From Planctomycetota bacterium (GTDB taxonomy: Bacteria > Planctomycetota > PUPC01 > JACPCR01), in contig JASLXP010000375.1 in NCBI GenBank assembly GCA_030740295.1, positions 1-39,977 of the forward strand: a stretch of 39,977 bases of DNA. The letters are read 5' to 3'. Below are positions 32,981 through 39,977 of this stretch, piece by piece. Both the position numbers and the translations under genes were made by a program. Position 1 is the first letter of the stretch. The number at the start of each line of letters is the position of its first letter. A model generated the notes under the pieces. It searched no databases. It was given only the letters and a program-made list of their open reading frames with translations, and was not told the DNA's origin.

Positions 32981-34735
32981 TCAACCAGCCAACGCTTCCA
33001 GTGCTTTCAGTTCCTTCTCGATGGGGCTTTCTTCTGACACACCGCCCAGGCGTGGAAGGAGAACCGTCATCGCCCTCCGCAGCATGCGGATGCCGCCTGC
33101 GAATTTGACCAGCAGTTGCAGGAGGATGAAAGGCAGTATCCATACTAGCAACAGCGTGAAGAGGGCGTGCCGGAAGTAGTCATCCGCCAGATAGTTCGAC
33201 GCAAGGAAGGAGACGATGCAGGTGTAGGCGACCTTCCCGCCGATGACAATGAACGGCAGATTCAGAATCAGTTGAAGCGAGCTGTGGCTGAGGGCCTGCG
33301 CGGTTTTCTCGATGGCTTCCGTTAATGAATGCACCCAGGCCGATGCGACCCGGTGTCGGAGCTCGTCGAGATCGGGAGAGATGTTCTCTTTTGCCAGAAT
33401 CTCGCGGCTGAAACCTGCGTGGATGAGGGTGTCGGCGATGTCGGGCCATTGGCGATTCAACGCGGCCCGGTATTCGCGTAAGGCGTCTTCGACCCATTGG
33501 CTGTCCGATGCCTGGTCGATCGCCTGGGTGGTCTTCTTGTGCTTGACCGCGGACGAGATAGCGCCCCATGCCTGCATCACCGGACTGCCGATGCGGAGCA
33601 CGCCTAATGCTCCGCTGCCCCACGAAAGCAGCTTTGACCAGATCGCCACCAGCCAGCCTACCGGTCCCCATGAAAGCTGGGCCATGCGCTGATAGAGCAT
33701 GACATCCATGGCGAACAGCTCTTCACCGCCCTTGCGCTCCATGGATACGACCGCGGCTTTGAGCGCGTCCTGCTGAAGCGCGGCAATCTGTTCTGTTGTG
33801 TCCGCGGAAGCCTGAATTGTTTCAGTGGCCTGCGCCGCCACCGAATTCTGAACATACTCCGCAAGATGTTCGGCCTGCTGAATCCGTCGGTCTTGAACCA
33901 CACTGCCGCGATTGAGCTCTCCGAAGAGTAATTCCTGAACCTTGTCGAATTCATCAAAGCTGTGCAGAGGGCCGGCACCTTCGGACCAATCCGGTTTGGA
34001 CAGATGGCTGCGTCCGGACGCACAGAACACTTCGATGGATTCGCGAGACCATGCGCGGCTCAGATGCTTCTCGAAATCGGGTCGGATGGTCTCTCTGAGT
34101 TCTGACTCCGGCCTGCGATCGCAATGGGTGAGAATGGCGTACACCGAATCCCTGGGGAACAGGTCGACGAGCGGGCGAAGGAAATCGATATTGTCCAACC
34201 GCTTGGGATTCTCCGAATTGAAAACGCACAGCAGAACATCGGACGCGGCGATCACCTTCTCGACCAGCGGGCGATGCTCCGGGCATTTTTCACTGTCGGT
34301 GTCCGGCGTATCAATGAGCAGCACGTGCTCGAGCGAGTGAGCGTTCGAGCTCGTGAGCACTCGAACTGTCTGCTCGCCCAGCGTATCGACTAAGGGGGCC
34401 GCGTCGTTCCGCTCTTTGCAGTAAACCGCGACATCACGAGTTGTGGGGCGGTCAATTCCGGAAGTAGATAGCTCATCTTCGCCGGAAAGCGCGTTGAGGA
34501 GCGTGGATTTGCCCGCGCCGCTTGGGCCGATAAGGGTGACGACGAGTTTTCGCTGCAGTCGTTGCTCAAGATTGTCGAGCAGCTTCAGTGCCTCTTTGCA
34601 TTGGGCGGTCTGTCCTGCTGCGTGAAGCCAATGCGGAATGATGTCCAATTGGGCCTGGCTCGACCTGATTCTGGCGCGGCAGTTCTCGAGCGTGGCCGCC
34701 ACTACCAGTTGCCGTTCGTGATTGGATTCATCCAC
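32981..34735 (-). CDS. Dynamin-like GTPase 1 with C-terminal membrane segments
   Basis: A 584-aa GTPase of the bacterial dynamin-like class. P-loop GPSGAGKST (70-78), switch Thr in RPTTRDV, G3 DTPD (142-145), and G4 THCD (203-206) as a variant of TKxD. Coiled-coil-like helices follow. Two hydrophobic segments near the C-terminus (LILNLPFIVIGGKVAYTCIVSF and FTLLLVWILPFILLQLLV) suggest membrane association. Bacterial dynamins remodel or repair membranes and often come as neighbouring pairs. Here the gene overlaps the upstream GTPase gene by 8 bases, so they are co-translated and may form a heteromer. Confidence 0.85.
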   Translation of the reverse strand: MDESNHERQLVVAATLENCRARIRSSQAQLDIIPHWLHAAGQTAQCKEALKLLDNLEQRLQRKLVVTLIGPSGAGKSTLLNALSGEDELSTSGIDRPTTRDVAVYCKERNDAAPLVDTLGEQTVRVLTSSNAHSLEHVLLIDTPDTDSEKCPEHRPLVEKVIAASDVLLCVFNSENPKRLDNIDFLRPLVDLFPRDSVYAILTHCDRRPESELRETIRPDFEKHLSRAWSRESIEVFCASGRSHLSKPDWSEGAGPLHSFDEFDKVQELLFGELNRGSVVQDRRIQQAEHLAEYVQNSVAAQATETIQASADTTEQIAALQQDALKAAVVSMERKGGEELFAMDVMLYQRMAQLSWGPVGWLVAIWSKLLSWGSGALGVLRIGSPVMQAWGAISSAVKHKKTTQAIDQASDSQWVEDALREYRAALNRQWPDIADTLIHAGFSREILAKENISPDLDELRHRVASAWVHSLTEAIEKTAQALSHSSLQLILNLPFIVIGGKVAYTCIVSFLASNYLADDYFRHALFTLLLVWILPFILLQLLVKFAGGIRMLRRAMTVLLPRLGGVSEESPIEKELKALEALAG

Positions 34736-36710
34736 TGCTCAGTTCCTCGATAGCCTTTTCAGCATTCTCGATCAGTTCGGTAGATTCCTCCAATCGGCGC
34801 CTGGCTTCGTGGAACAGATCGCCGGTGATGTGCTCCTGAAATAGTCTACCAATCAAGCTGGAACGATGTTGAAACCATTTTTGCACAACCGGTTCGAGCA
34901 TTCCTTTGAGTTGCGCCTGGTCTGCTTCGCTGAGCCCTGTATTCGCCGGCAGCGCGGTAAGGGCCCAGAGATCGTTCAGTCCGAAGAGCCCTGTCACTTT
35001 CGCAGAAATTGTTGCAGCCGCGCCGGTCTGCGCACTGGCCACGGCCGAGCCTCCCACCACATCGCCAGTGGCAACGACGTAACTGATAGCCAGCACCGGC
35101 GGCACAAGATGAAGAGAGGCGAACAGCGTCTCCCGGATCTTCTGAGTGAAGCCCATGTTCACGCGAAAGTCATTCAAGACATTCACTAAATCCTGATCAA
35201 ATGAATGGTCGAGATCGGAAGAAGTGGCGGGTACATCGATGACATCTTTCGCCCTCTCGTGAAGGCCCTTCAGCCGTTCCTGCCATTCCCTGCTCTGATA
35301 GTTATGGCGGGCCTCAAGGAGAGAAGGATGAATGTCGACAGTAAAATCGAAAGCACCACGATTGCCGGATGTCACGTTCGGAGCTTTGTCGCCCGTGATG
35401 CCCGCTGCTTTGCGAATCTCATCAATGAGCTCTCGAACATGGCCGCCCGCAGGATCGCTTTCCGTGGAACGTGAGGCGAGCTGATCGATGATGAGATGCC
35501 GATGCAGCTCACCCGCGGCCTCTTCGAGCTCCTCGATGCGTGCATCAAGAGTTTTGCCGGCCTCCTGCCTGCTGCTCTGCTTATTTGTCATCCATCGAAA
35601 CGCCTTCAACCCGGCCTTGACAGGGAACCCCAGCACTCGGCTCGTGCCGCGAAGGAGCTTGATGCCCGCGGGACTCGATTCCTCCCACAGGCGATGCAAA
35701 CGGTTACCGACATCCTGCACCGGCAGACTGACCAATCCCCGATAAACGCAATGGCTCTGAACGATGCGAAGCGAATCATGGTAAAGCTGGAGCTGCTTCC
35801 GAGAGAGGCCCGACTTCTCGGCCACCGAGCCAGCCTGCTGCAATACGTCATCCAAAATGAGGTTAATCTGCTCCTTCCGCATTTCGTGGATATTCAGGCC
35901 GCTGAGTAGATCCAATAGCGGCGGCACATCCTCGAGCGGCAACAGCTGCATCGGCTGGTTGCCCGCGGCGACTTCGTTCGAATCGTGCGCGCGGTAGATG
36001 CCGAGAATCTGTTCTTTCGATTGATCGCCGTAGAGATTCCGGGCCACCGTTGCTGCGTGTTCCAGGACCTGCTCGTTCGGATAACTTTCGTAAGCACGGT
36101 AAACCAGCACGCACGGCCTCTGCCCGATGTCGGTCAGGACCTTTCGAATGAATTCCGTATTCGCGAGATTGTTATAGGTGGCGTTGGTGAAGAGGTAGAT
36201 GAGGACGTCGCACGCCTCGAGCACAGGCGCGGCCAGATCCCGGTTGGAGTATTCGCCGCCCGCGCCCGTATCGAAGTCCGGCGTATCCAGAAGAACGAGC
36301 CCTTCGTGCAGACCTTCGCAGGGCGCGTAGAGCGGGTCCCCGGGCGCGGTGAGTTGCTCTGCGTCTGTCAGCTCATCCGGATGAGTGCCGAAGGGCCGGA
36401 AGATTTCCTGAATCAGATCCCTCTTACCCAGCAGCTCAGGATGGGCCCCCACCAATACCCGCCGATTAAGCCCGGCCTTGCCGCCGACAGGGGAATAACT
36501 GTTCTGTGAAAGTGAATTGAACAGCGAAGATTTGCCGGCCGAGCCGCCTCCGCATATGGCTGCCATCAAAGGAAAATCAGGCGACAGCCGGGGCAGCAGC
36601 CGCTGTTCGATAGCGTGGCTCCAGCTCTGCAGATCTATGCCCGGTTCGAGCCTCAGTAAATCGACCAGGCCGGTGATGCTGTCGCGAAGCGATAGAAGAG
36701 CTGCTTGCAT
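34728..36710 (-). CDS. Dynamin-like GTPase 2
   Basis: A 660-aa GTPase. P-loop GGGSAGKSS (54-62) and G3 DTPD (142-145) are clear, with a switch-like GLNRRV before G3. A TKxD G4 motif is not recognisable (the strand reads CVLVYRAYES), so guanine specificity may be altered or relaxed. Long helical parts follow, and a hydrophobic region near the C-terminus (LHLVPPVLAISYVVATGDVVGGSAVASA) may insert in membrane. It is the upstream member of the overlapping GTPase pair. The start ATG at 36710 has no strong ribosome binding site. Function inferred from the dynamin-like pair layout. Confidence 0.83.
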   Translation of the reverse strand: MQAALLSLRDSITGLVDLLRLEPGIDLQSWSHAIEQRLLPRLSPDFPLMAAICGGGSAGKSSLFNSLSQNSYSPVGGKAGLNRRVLVGAHPELLGKRDLIQEIFRPFGTHPDELTDAEQLTAPGDPLYAPCEGLHEGLVLLDTPDFDTGAGGEYSNRDLAAPVLEACDVLIYLFTNATYNNLANTEFIRKVLTDIGQRPCVLVYRAYESYPNEQVLEHAATVARNLYGDQSKEQILGIYRAHDSNEVAAGNQPMQLLPLEDVPPLLDLLSGLNIHEMRKEQINLILDDVLQQAGSVAEKSGLSRKQLQLYHDSLRIVQSHCVYRGLVSLPVQDVGNRLHRLWEESSPAGIKLLRGTSRVLGFPVKAGLKAFRWMTNKQSSRQEAGKTLDARIEELEEAAGELHRHLIIDQLASRSTESDPAGGHVRELIDEIRKAAGITGDKAPNVTSGNRGAFDFTVDIHPSLLEARHNYQSREWQERLKGLHERAKDVIDVPATSSDLDHSFDQDLVNVLNDFRVNMGFTQKIRETLFASLHLVPPVLAISYVVATGDVVGGSAVASAQTGAAATISAKVTGLFGLNDLWALTALPANTGLSEADQAQLKGMLEPVVQKWFQHRSSLIGRLFQEHITGDLFHEARRRLEESTELIENAEKAIEELSSG

Positions 36711-36794
36711 TGGCTGGTATGAACCACGCTGGAGAAACTAGAGATGTTCTGTGGATCATTCGATGAGCAGGAAGTCTTTGCAACCGCCTCTGCC

Positions 36795-37130
36795 TCACAC
36801 CGAGGGCTCGATGATTGCCGACATGGAGCCCTTACACCTTTCCATCCTGGGGTCTTTACCGTAGGCGTGGATCTGGTCGCGCTTCAGTTCGGCATGCTCC
36901 ATTGTCGTGGTGAGCACGATCACTCGACCCGTTGTGTCCACCTCTTCAGCGAGCTGGAAGCCCTTTTCTTCCGGATGGCCGAAGAGGGCTTTCAGCATTT
37001 CGATCACGTAAGCGTATGTATGGTCATCGTCATCCAGGAGGACGACGTTATATGGCGGCTGCCGCCGGGCTCTGGAATCTCTGTCCGTCACCGTCTCTGT
37101 CTCGGTGATTGTCCCATCGAGCTTTGCCAT
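36795..37130 (-). CDS. clpS: ClpS-type adaptor with altered ligand-binding residues
   Basis: A 111-aa protein with the ClpS fold pattern (PPYNVVLLDDDDHTYAYVIEMLKALFG, and TMEHAELKRDQIHAYG at the end). ClpS delivers N-end-rule substrates to ClpAP or ClpCP. Aligned by eye without gaps to the E. coli protein, the conserved Asn of VNDD is Asp here, and the conserved His of VHxxG is Asp (EVDTTGR). Both residues bind the substrate alpha-amino group, so peptide choice may differ. The HTYxYV form is one I associate with planctomycetes. It follows the unknown gene at 37137 by six bases. Confidence 0.88.
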   Translation of the reverse strand: MAKLDGTITETETVTDRDSRARRQPPYNVVLLDDDDHTYAYVIEMLKALFGHPEEKGFQLAEEVDTTGRVIVLTTTMEHAELKRDQIHAYGKDPRMERCKGSMSAIIEPSV

Positions 37131-37136
37131 GCCAGC

Positions 37137-37664
37137 TCAGTTCCAGGGAGAGAAGTTTTCGCGGTTGATCATGTCATCCAGATCGGATGACGCGGATTTA
37201 GCGACCATTTTGCCGACGTAGACGAAAAGTGACAGGGCCCAGATATCCACTGGCCCGGCGCACAGCCCCGTATGATGATCGCCCGACCTATCGAGCTCTC
37301 GTTCGTAATGGTCAATCGCCTTCTCGAGCGAGCCGCTGTAGACCTCCATCTGGTTGGCAATATTGCTGTACTTTCCGGGCGGGAAGGATGCCATTCGGGC
37401 GAGGGCCATGAACGCTCCGTTTTCTTCGGAATTGTCCTCGTATTCGAAGCCCTCGAATTCCGTCGGGTTGTTAAGGAGCAGAAGCTGCGGCTTATCGACT
37501 TTGACGACCCCTTTGCGCACAACGGTATCGCCCACGTTCATCGCAGATTCGGACAGGAGTACATAGGCAAGCTCGGTTTCGCTTAATGTCAGCAGCGAGG
37601 ATTGCCGCTGGCGAATGATCTGCGTTTCACCGAGGGCTCTCATGAAATCTTCCCGTAATGCCAT
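37137..37664 (-). CDS. Unknown protein co-transcribed with clpS
   Basis: A 175-aa protein with no domain I recognise. I start it at ATG 37664 (MALREDFMRALGETQ), which has GGAG seven bases upstream. A longer frame to 37841 overlaps the neighbouring gene and lacks a ribosome binding site. The N-terminal half is mixed; SLLTLSETELAYVLLSESAM is helical. The middle has KPQLLLLNNPTEFEGFEYED. The C-terminal part (MEVYSGSLEKAIDHYERELDR and a hydrophobic ALSLFVYVGKMVA) may bind membrane or fold as helices. The tight link to clpS suggests a role in regulated proteolysis, for which there is no direct evidence. Confidence 0.7.
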   Translation of the reverse strand: MALREDFMRALGETQIIRQRQSSLLTLSETELAYVLLSESAMNVGDTVVRKGVVKVDKPQLLLLNNPTEFEGFEYEDNSEENGAFMALARMASFPPGKYSNIANQMEVYSGSLEKAIDHYERELDRSGDHHTGLCAGPVDIWALSLFVYVGKMVAKSASSDLDDMINRENFSPWN

Positions 37665-37777
37665 TGCGTATCTCCGTTTTGCCGCAGAGCGACTGTCAAA
37701 TCTGTTGAATTGGCCCGGCATTCTAGCACAAGGCACCGACAATGCTTTAAAGTCCGGCTTAGCCAGTTTCTCGGCAT

Positions 37778-39977
37778 TCATGGCTCTTGATTCGATTTCT
37801 TCCATCGGAGCCGCCTGAACTTCGAACCGGCACACCCCCACGAATACAAGGCAATTTTGCCGCTGCCTAATGTCGAGTCGGTAGCTGCCAAATCGAGTTG
37901 ATCGTCAAGAAATATTTCGATGTCCGGCCCGTTCAATGAGACCTTCAAGTCATACCACTTGTTCCTCTGATAACGTTTCTCATTCGATGCGAGAACCTTG
38001 TAGGTTTTGCCATCCTTGAGTGCCAGCACGTGGAATCCGCGCTGGTGATCCATGGCCCACAGGTAATAGCGGTCATCCGCCTGAATGCGGAATGCAACAC
38101 CGAGAACATCATCGTCTGATGAGGCGATCTGGAGCAACATCTCACCATTGCCGGCGTCGGAAGAATGAACGCGAAGGGAGCCGGGACGTTCCATCGCCGG
38201 GTCCGGATCCTTGGCATTCCCCACACACAGATTGGAGAGCTCGGTCAGATAGTTGCCTTTCATTTGCCAATTGCTCTTCCCTTTGCCGGCGTCCTGAGTT
38301 CGCCAATCGGGTCCGACAAGGGGGATCATGTCCGGATCTATGATGAAAGTGACTTCTGAGACTGCGGTTGGTTGCCCGCCCATATACGAACGTGCCCTTA
38401 TCGTTGTTGTCTTCTTAATTTCAATCTTCCCCGTCCATTGAGGCGAATTCCTGTCCGGCAGGCTGCCATCGTCCGTGTAGTGGACCTTCTGCTTTCGACT
38501 GCCGGATGCTAAACCCACCTCGAGGGGTTTGGCCGAAATCTTTCCGTCGGGCTCGAACAGTGGCGGACGAATACCGCGCGGCTGCAGGGCGATAGATGCC
38601 TTAATCGGATAGCTGCAACTGCAGCGGGCCGTGTAATCCGGCACGAGCACCAGCCCGCCTGCGGGTATCGCGTTAATCCAGCAACCGGGTCGAAGTCCCC
38701 CATAGTTTTCCGTGCCGAAACTTCCAGTCAGGTCGGTGTAGCCAAGAGTGGCCGATCGGAAAACCATCAGATGCTTCGAACTGGCGGCGATGCCACATCC
38801 ATAGGAACGGGCGAATTGGAAGTCCTTTTTCTCACCGGTCAGCAGATCCCATGTCCCCGGCTCAGCGTAGATGGTGCGGTTATTAATCATCGGTCTTGAA
38901 CGGATCTTCCTGGAATCAAAGGTCCACAGTCTTTTGCCCGTGGATGCCCGGCAGGCGAACATCTGCGAGCCCGTCTCAGAGGCGAGCCGGAATCGAGTCT
39001 TCTGATACGAGACCAGCAACACGTCATGCTCTTTACTCACTTCGAGAACCGTGCCCTGAATTTTTTCGGTGTCTTTCCACACGGTCTTTCCGGTGGAGGC
39101 GTCAAGCGCCAGCAAGAACGGAATCGGTGGCGGCGGTGGTTGTGGTGGCGATTGTTTTTCCTCTGTTTCGTTCTTGAGCTTCTCTTCGAATGGATCATCG
39201 GGCTTTGTTTCTGCATCGACCACCTTCGGCTTGGCGGGCCCAGATTTCCCGCGCCGCTTTTCTGCTTCCTTAATCTGTTCCCAAAGGTCTCCCCCGGCCA
39301 ACGGTTGATCGATCAGGAAAACACGTTTGCCATCAAAAGCGATCGCGTTATGGCGAAGAGAATATTTCGCCTGGTAACGCCACTTCAGTTTGCCTGTGCC
39401 GGCATCCAGTGCGAAAAGCGTGTTGGATTCGGTGAACATGCCTTTCATGTCGCTCTTTCTGAACCGCCACTGGACCAGGTGTTCGGTATTGGCAGTCGTA
39501 CCGAACAGAATGCCACCCGTGCAGGCGACGATGCCCCACTTGTTCTCTTCCTTTCCTCCAGCCCCTGGAGCGTGGTATTCGGCCAACACTTTTCCGGTCG
39601 CCTGATCGATTTTCAGGCACAAGCCTTTTGTCGCCACGAACAGGCCCTCCTCGGCCACGCATATGTTGCTGCCCGTTCCGGCGGTACCCATCAGATGGCT
39701 TTGATCCAGCGGCCTCAGAATGCCTGGTAGAGGCATCTCCCACAGGAACCGCCCGTTGTAGGCATCCACGCACTTGAGCCCGTCCATTCCTTCAATGAAC
39801 AATCGTCCCTTGAAAAAGAGCGGTGCTGGCGCACGGCCGTGGCGACTGGGCATGCCCAGGCTCAGGTCAGAAAACCAGAGCAAGCCCAGAGGACCGCGCA
39901 CGATTGAATCCTTGGAGCAGGCGGTGTTTCCAGGTCCGCTGTATTGATGAGTCCACTCGCCGGCCCCCGGTAATGGA
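37778..39977 (-). CDS. PQQ-type propeller protein with chitobiase-C and laminin-like domains, 5' end beyond window
   Basis: The frame is open to the right edge, so the N-terminus is missing. The upstream part reads GAGEWTHQYSGPGNTA, a form I associate with planctomycete PQQ-like proteins, and the internal GTG at 39901 is not the start. PQQ-propeller blades follow (GLKCVDAYNGRFLWEMPLP, DQATGKVLAEYHAPGAG, DAGTGKLKWRY, DASTGKTVWKD, RASTGKRLWTFD), broken by a Lys/Pro-rich loop. A chitobiase/hexosaminidase C-terminal module (VHYTDDGSLPDRNSPQW, KIEIKKTTTIRARSY) and a jelly-roll, laminin-like domain (RYYLWAMDHQRGFHVL, DIEIFLDDQLD) end the protein. Expected to be exported and to bind sugar or protein; a PQQ cofactor is not implied. 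Confidence 0.85.
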   Translation of the reverse strand, partial: PLPGAGEWTHQYSGPGNTACSKDSIVRGPLGLLWFSDLSLGMPSRHGRAPAPLFFKGRLFIEGMDGLKCVDAYNGRFLWEMPLPGILRPLDQSHLMGTAGTGSNICVAEEGLFVATKGLCLKIDQATGKVLAEYHAPGAGGKEENKWGIVACTGGILFGTTANTEHLVQWRFRKSDMKGMFTESNTLFALDAGTGKLKWRYQAKYSLRHNAIAFDGKRVFLIDQPLAGGDLWEQIKEAEKRRGKSGPAKPKVVDAETKPDDPFEEKLKNETEEKQSPPQPPPPPIPFLLALDASTGKTVWKDTEKIQGTVLEVSKEHDVLLVSYQKTRFRLASETGSQMFACRASTGKRLWTFDSRKIRSRPMINNRTIYAEPGTWDLLTGEKKDFQFARSYGCGIAASSKHLMVFRSATLGYTDLTGSFGTENYGGLRPGCWINAIPAGGLVLVPDYTARCSCSYPIKASIALQPRGIRPPLFEPDGKISAKPLEVGLASGSRKQKVHYTDDGSLPDRNSPQWTGKIEIKKTTTIRARSYMGGQPTAVSEVTFIIDPDMIPLVGPDWRTQDAGKGKSNWQMKGNYLTELSNLCVGNAKDPDPAMERPGSLRVHSSDAGNGEMLLQIASSDDDVLGVAFRIQADDRYYLWAMDHQRGFHVLALKDGKTYKVLASNEKRYQRNKWYDLKVSLNGPDIEIFLDDQLDLAATDSTLGSGKIALYSWGCAGSKFRRLRWKKSNQEP

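Overview
The window looks like a chromosomal segment of a Planctomycetota (or at least PVC-superphylum) bacterium, probably from a metagenome or environmental genome. This is inferred from gene content. There are two multidomain Ser/Thr kinases, a membrane protein with an MJ0042-type zinc finger and WD40 repeats, and several von Willebrand A (VWA) proteins. A PQQ-type propeller protein carries chitobiase-C and laminin-like domains, a ClpS lacks the usual Asn and His ligands, and a kinase ectodomain resembles segments of planctomycete PSD1 proteins. Both strands are densely coded. I found no tRNA, rRNA, CRISPR array, transposase or phage gene.

Layout. 1-3368 (minus): MoxR ATPase, DUF58 protein and a BatA-like VWA protein cut by the left edge; their spacers carry three copies of one palindromic repeat. 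3598-8746: a GntR/LacI-type regulator (minus) diverges from a 1292-aa Ser/Thr kinase (plus), with a 22-bp perfect palindrome in the shared promoter region. 8762-14286: an FAD oxidoreductase with an odd 5' end, a TPR protein, a propeller-transglutaminase protein and an M19 dipeptidase. 14350-21625 (minus): VIT-VWA protein, two paralogous VWA proteins, response regulator and sensor kinase. 21944-26954 (plus): zinc-finger/WD40 membrane protein, a small thioredoxin-like gene with an in-frame TGA at the first active-site cysteine position (probable selenoprotein), and an FHA Ser/Thr kinase. 26989-32754 (plus): PfkB sugar kinase, Tat-type metallophosphoesterase, mannose-1-phosphate guanylyltransferase, RuvX/YqgF starting at CTG, and a tandem AAA+ ATPase fused to an FlhF-like N-terminus and a receiver domain. 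32981-39977 (minus): two overlapping dynamin-like GTPases, ClpS with an unknown partner, and a PQQ propeller protein cut by the right edge.

The most notable item is the TGA-containing thioredoxin-like gene at 24440-24862. It has a strong ribosome binding site, an uninterrupted frame on both sides of the TGA, the motif W-U-G-A-C, a cis-proline, a plausible SECIS-like stem-loop and a clean intrinsic terminator. Next come the FlhF-like/AAA/AAA/receiver fusion, a perfect 35-bp-arm hairpin in the leader of the WD40 gene, the shared-promoter palindrome and the CTG start of ruvX.

How the genes work together is mostly inference. The VWA cluster and two-component system lie on one strand and may form one cell-envelope regulon. 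The zinc-finger/WD40 protein, selenoprotein and FHA kinase are collinear but separated by a terminator, so they are at least two transcription units.
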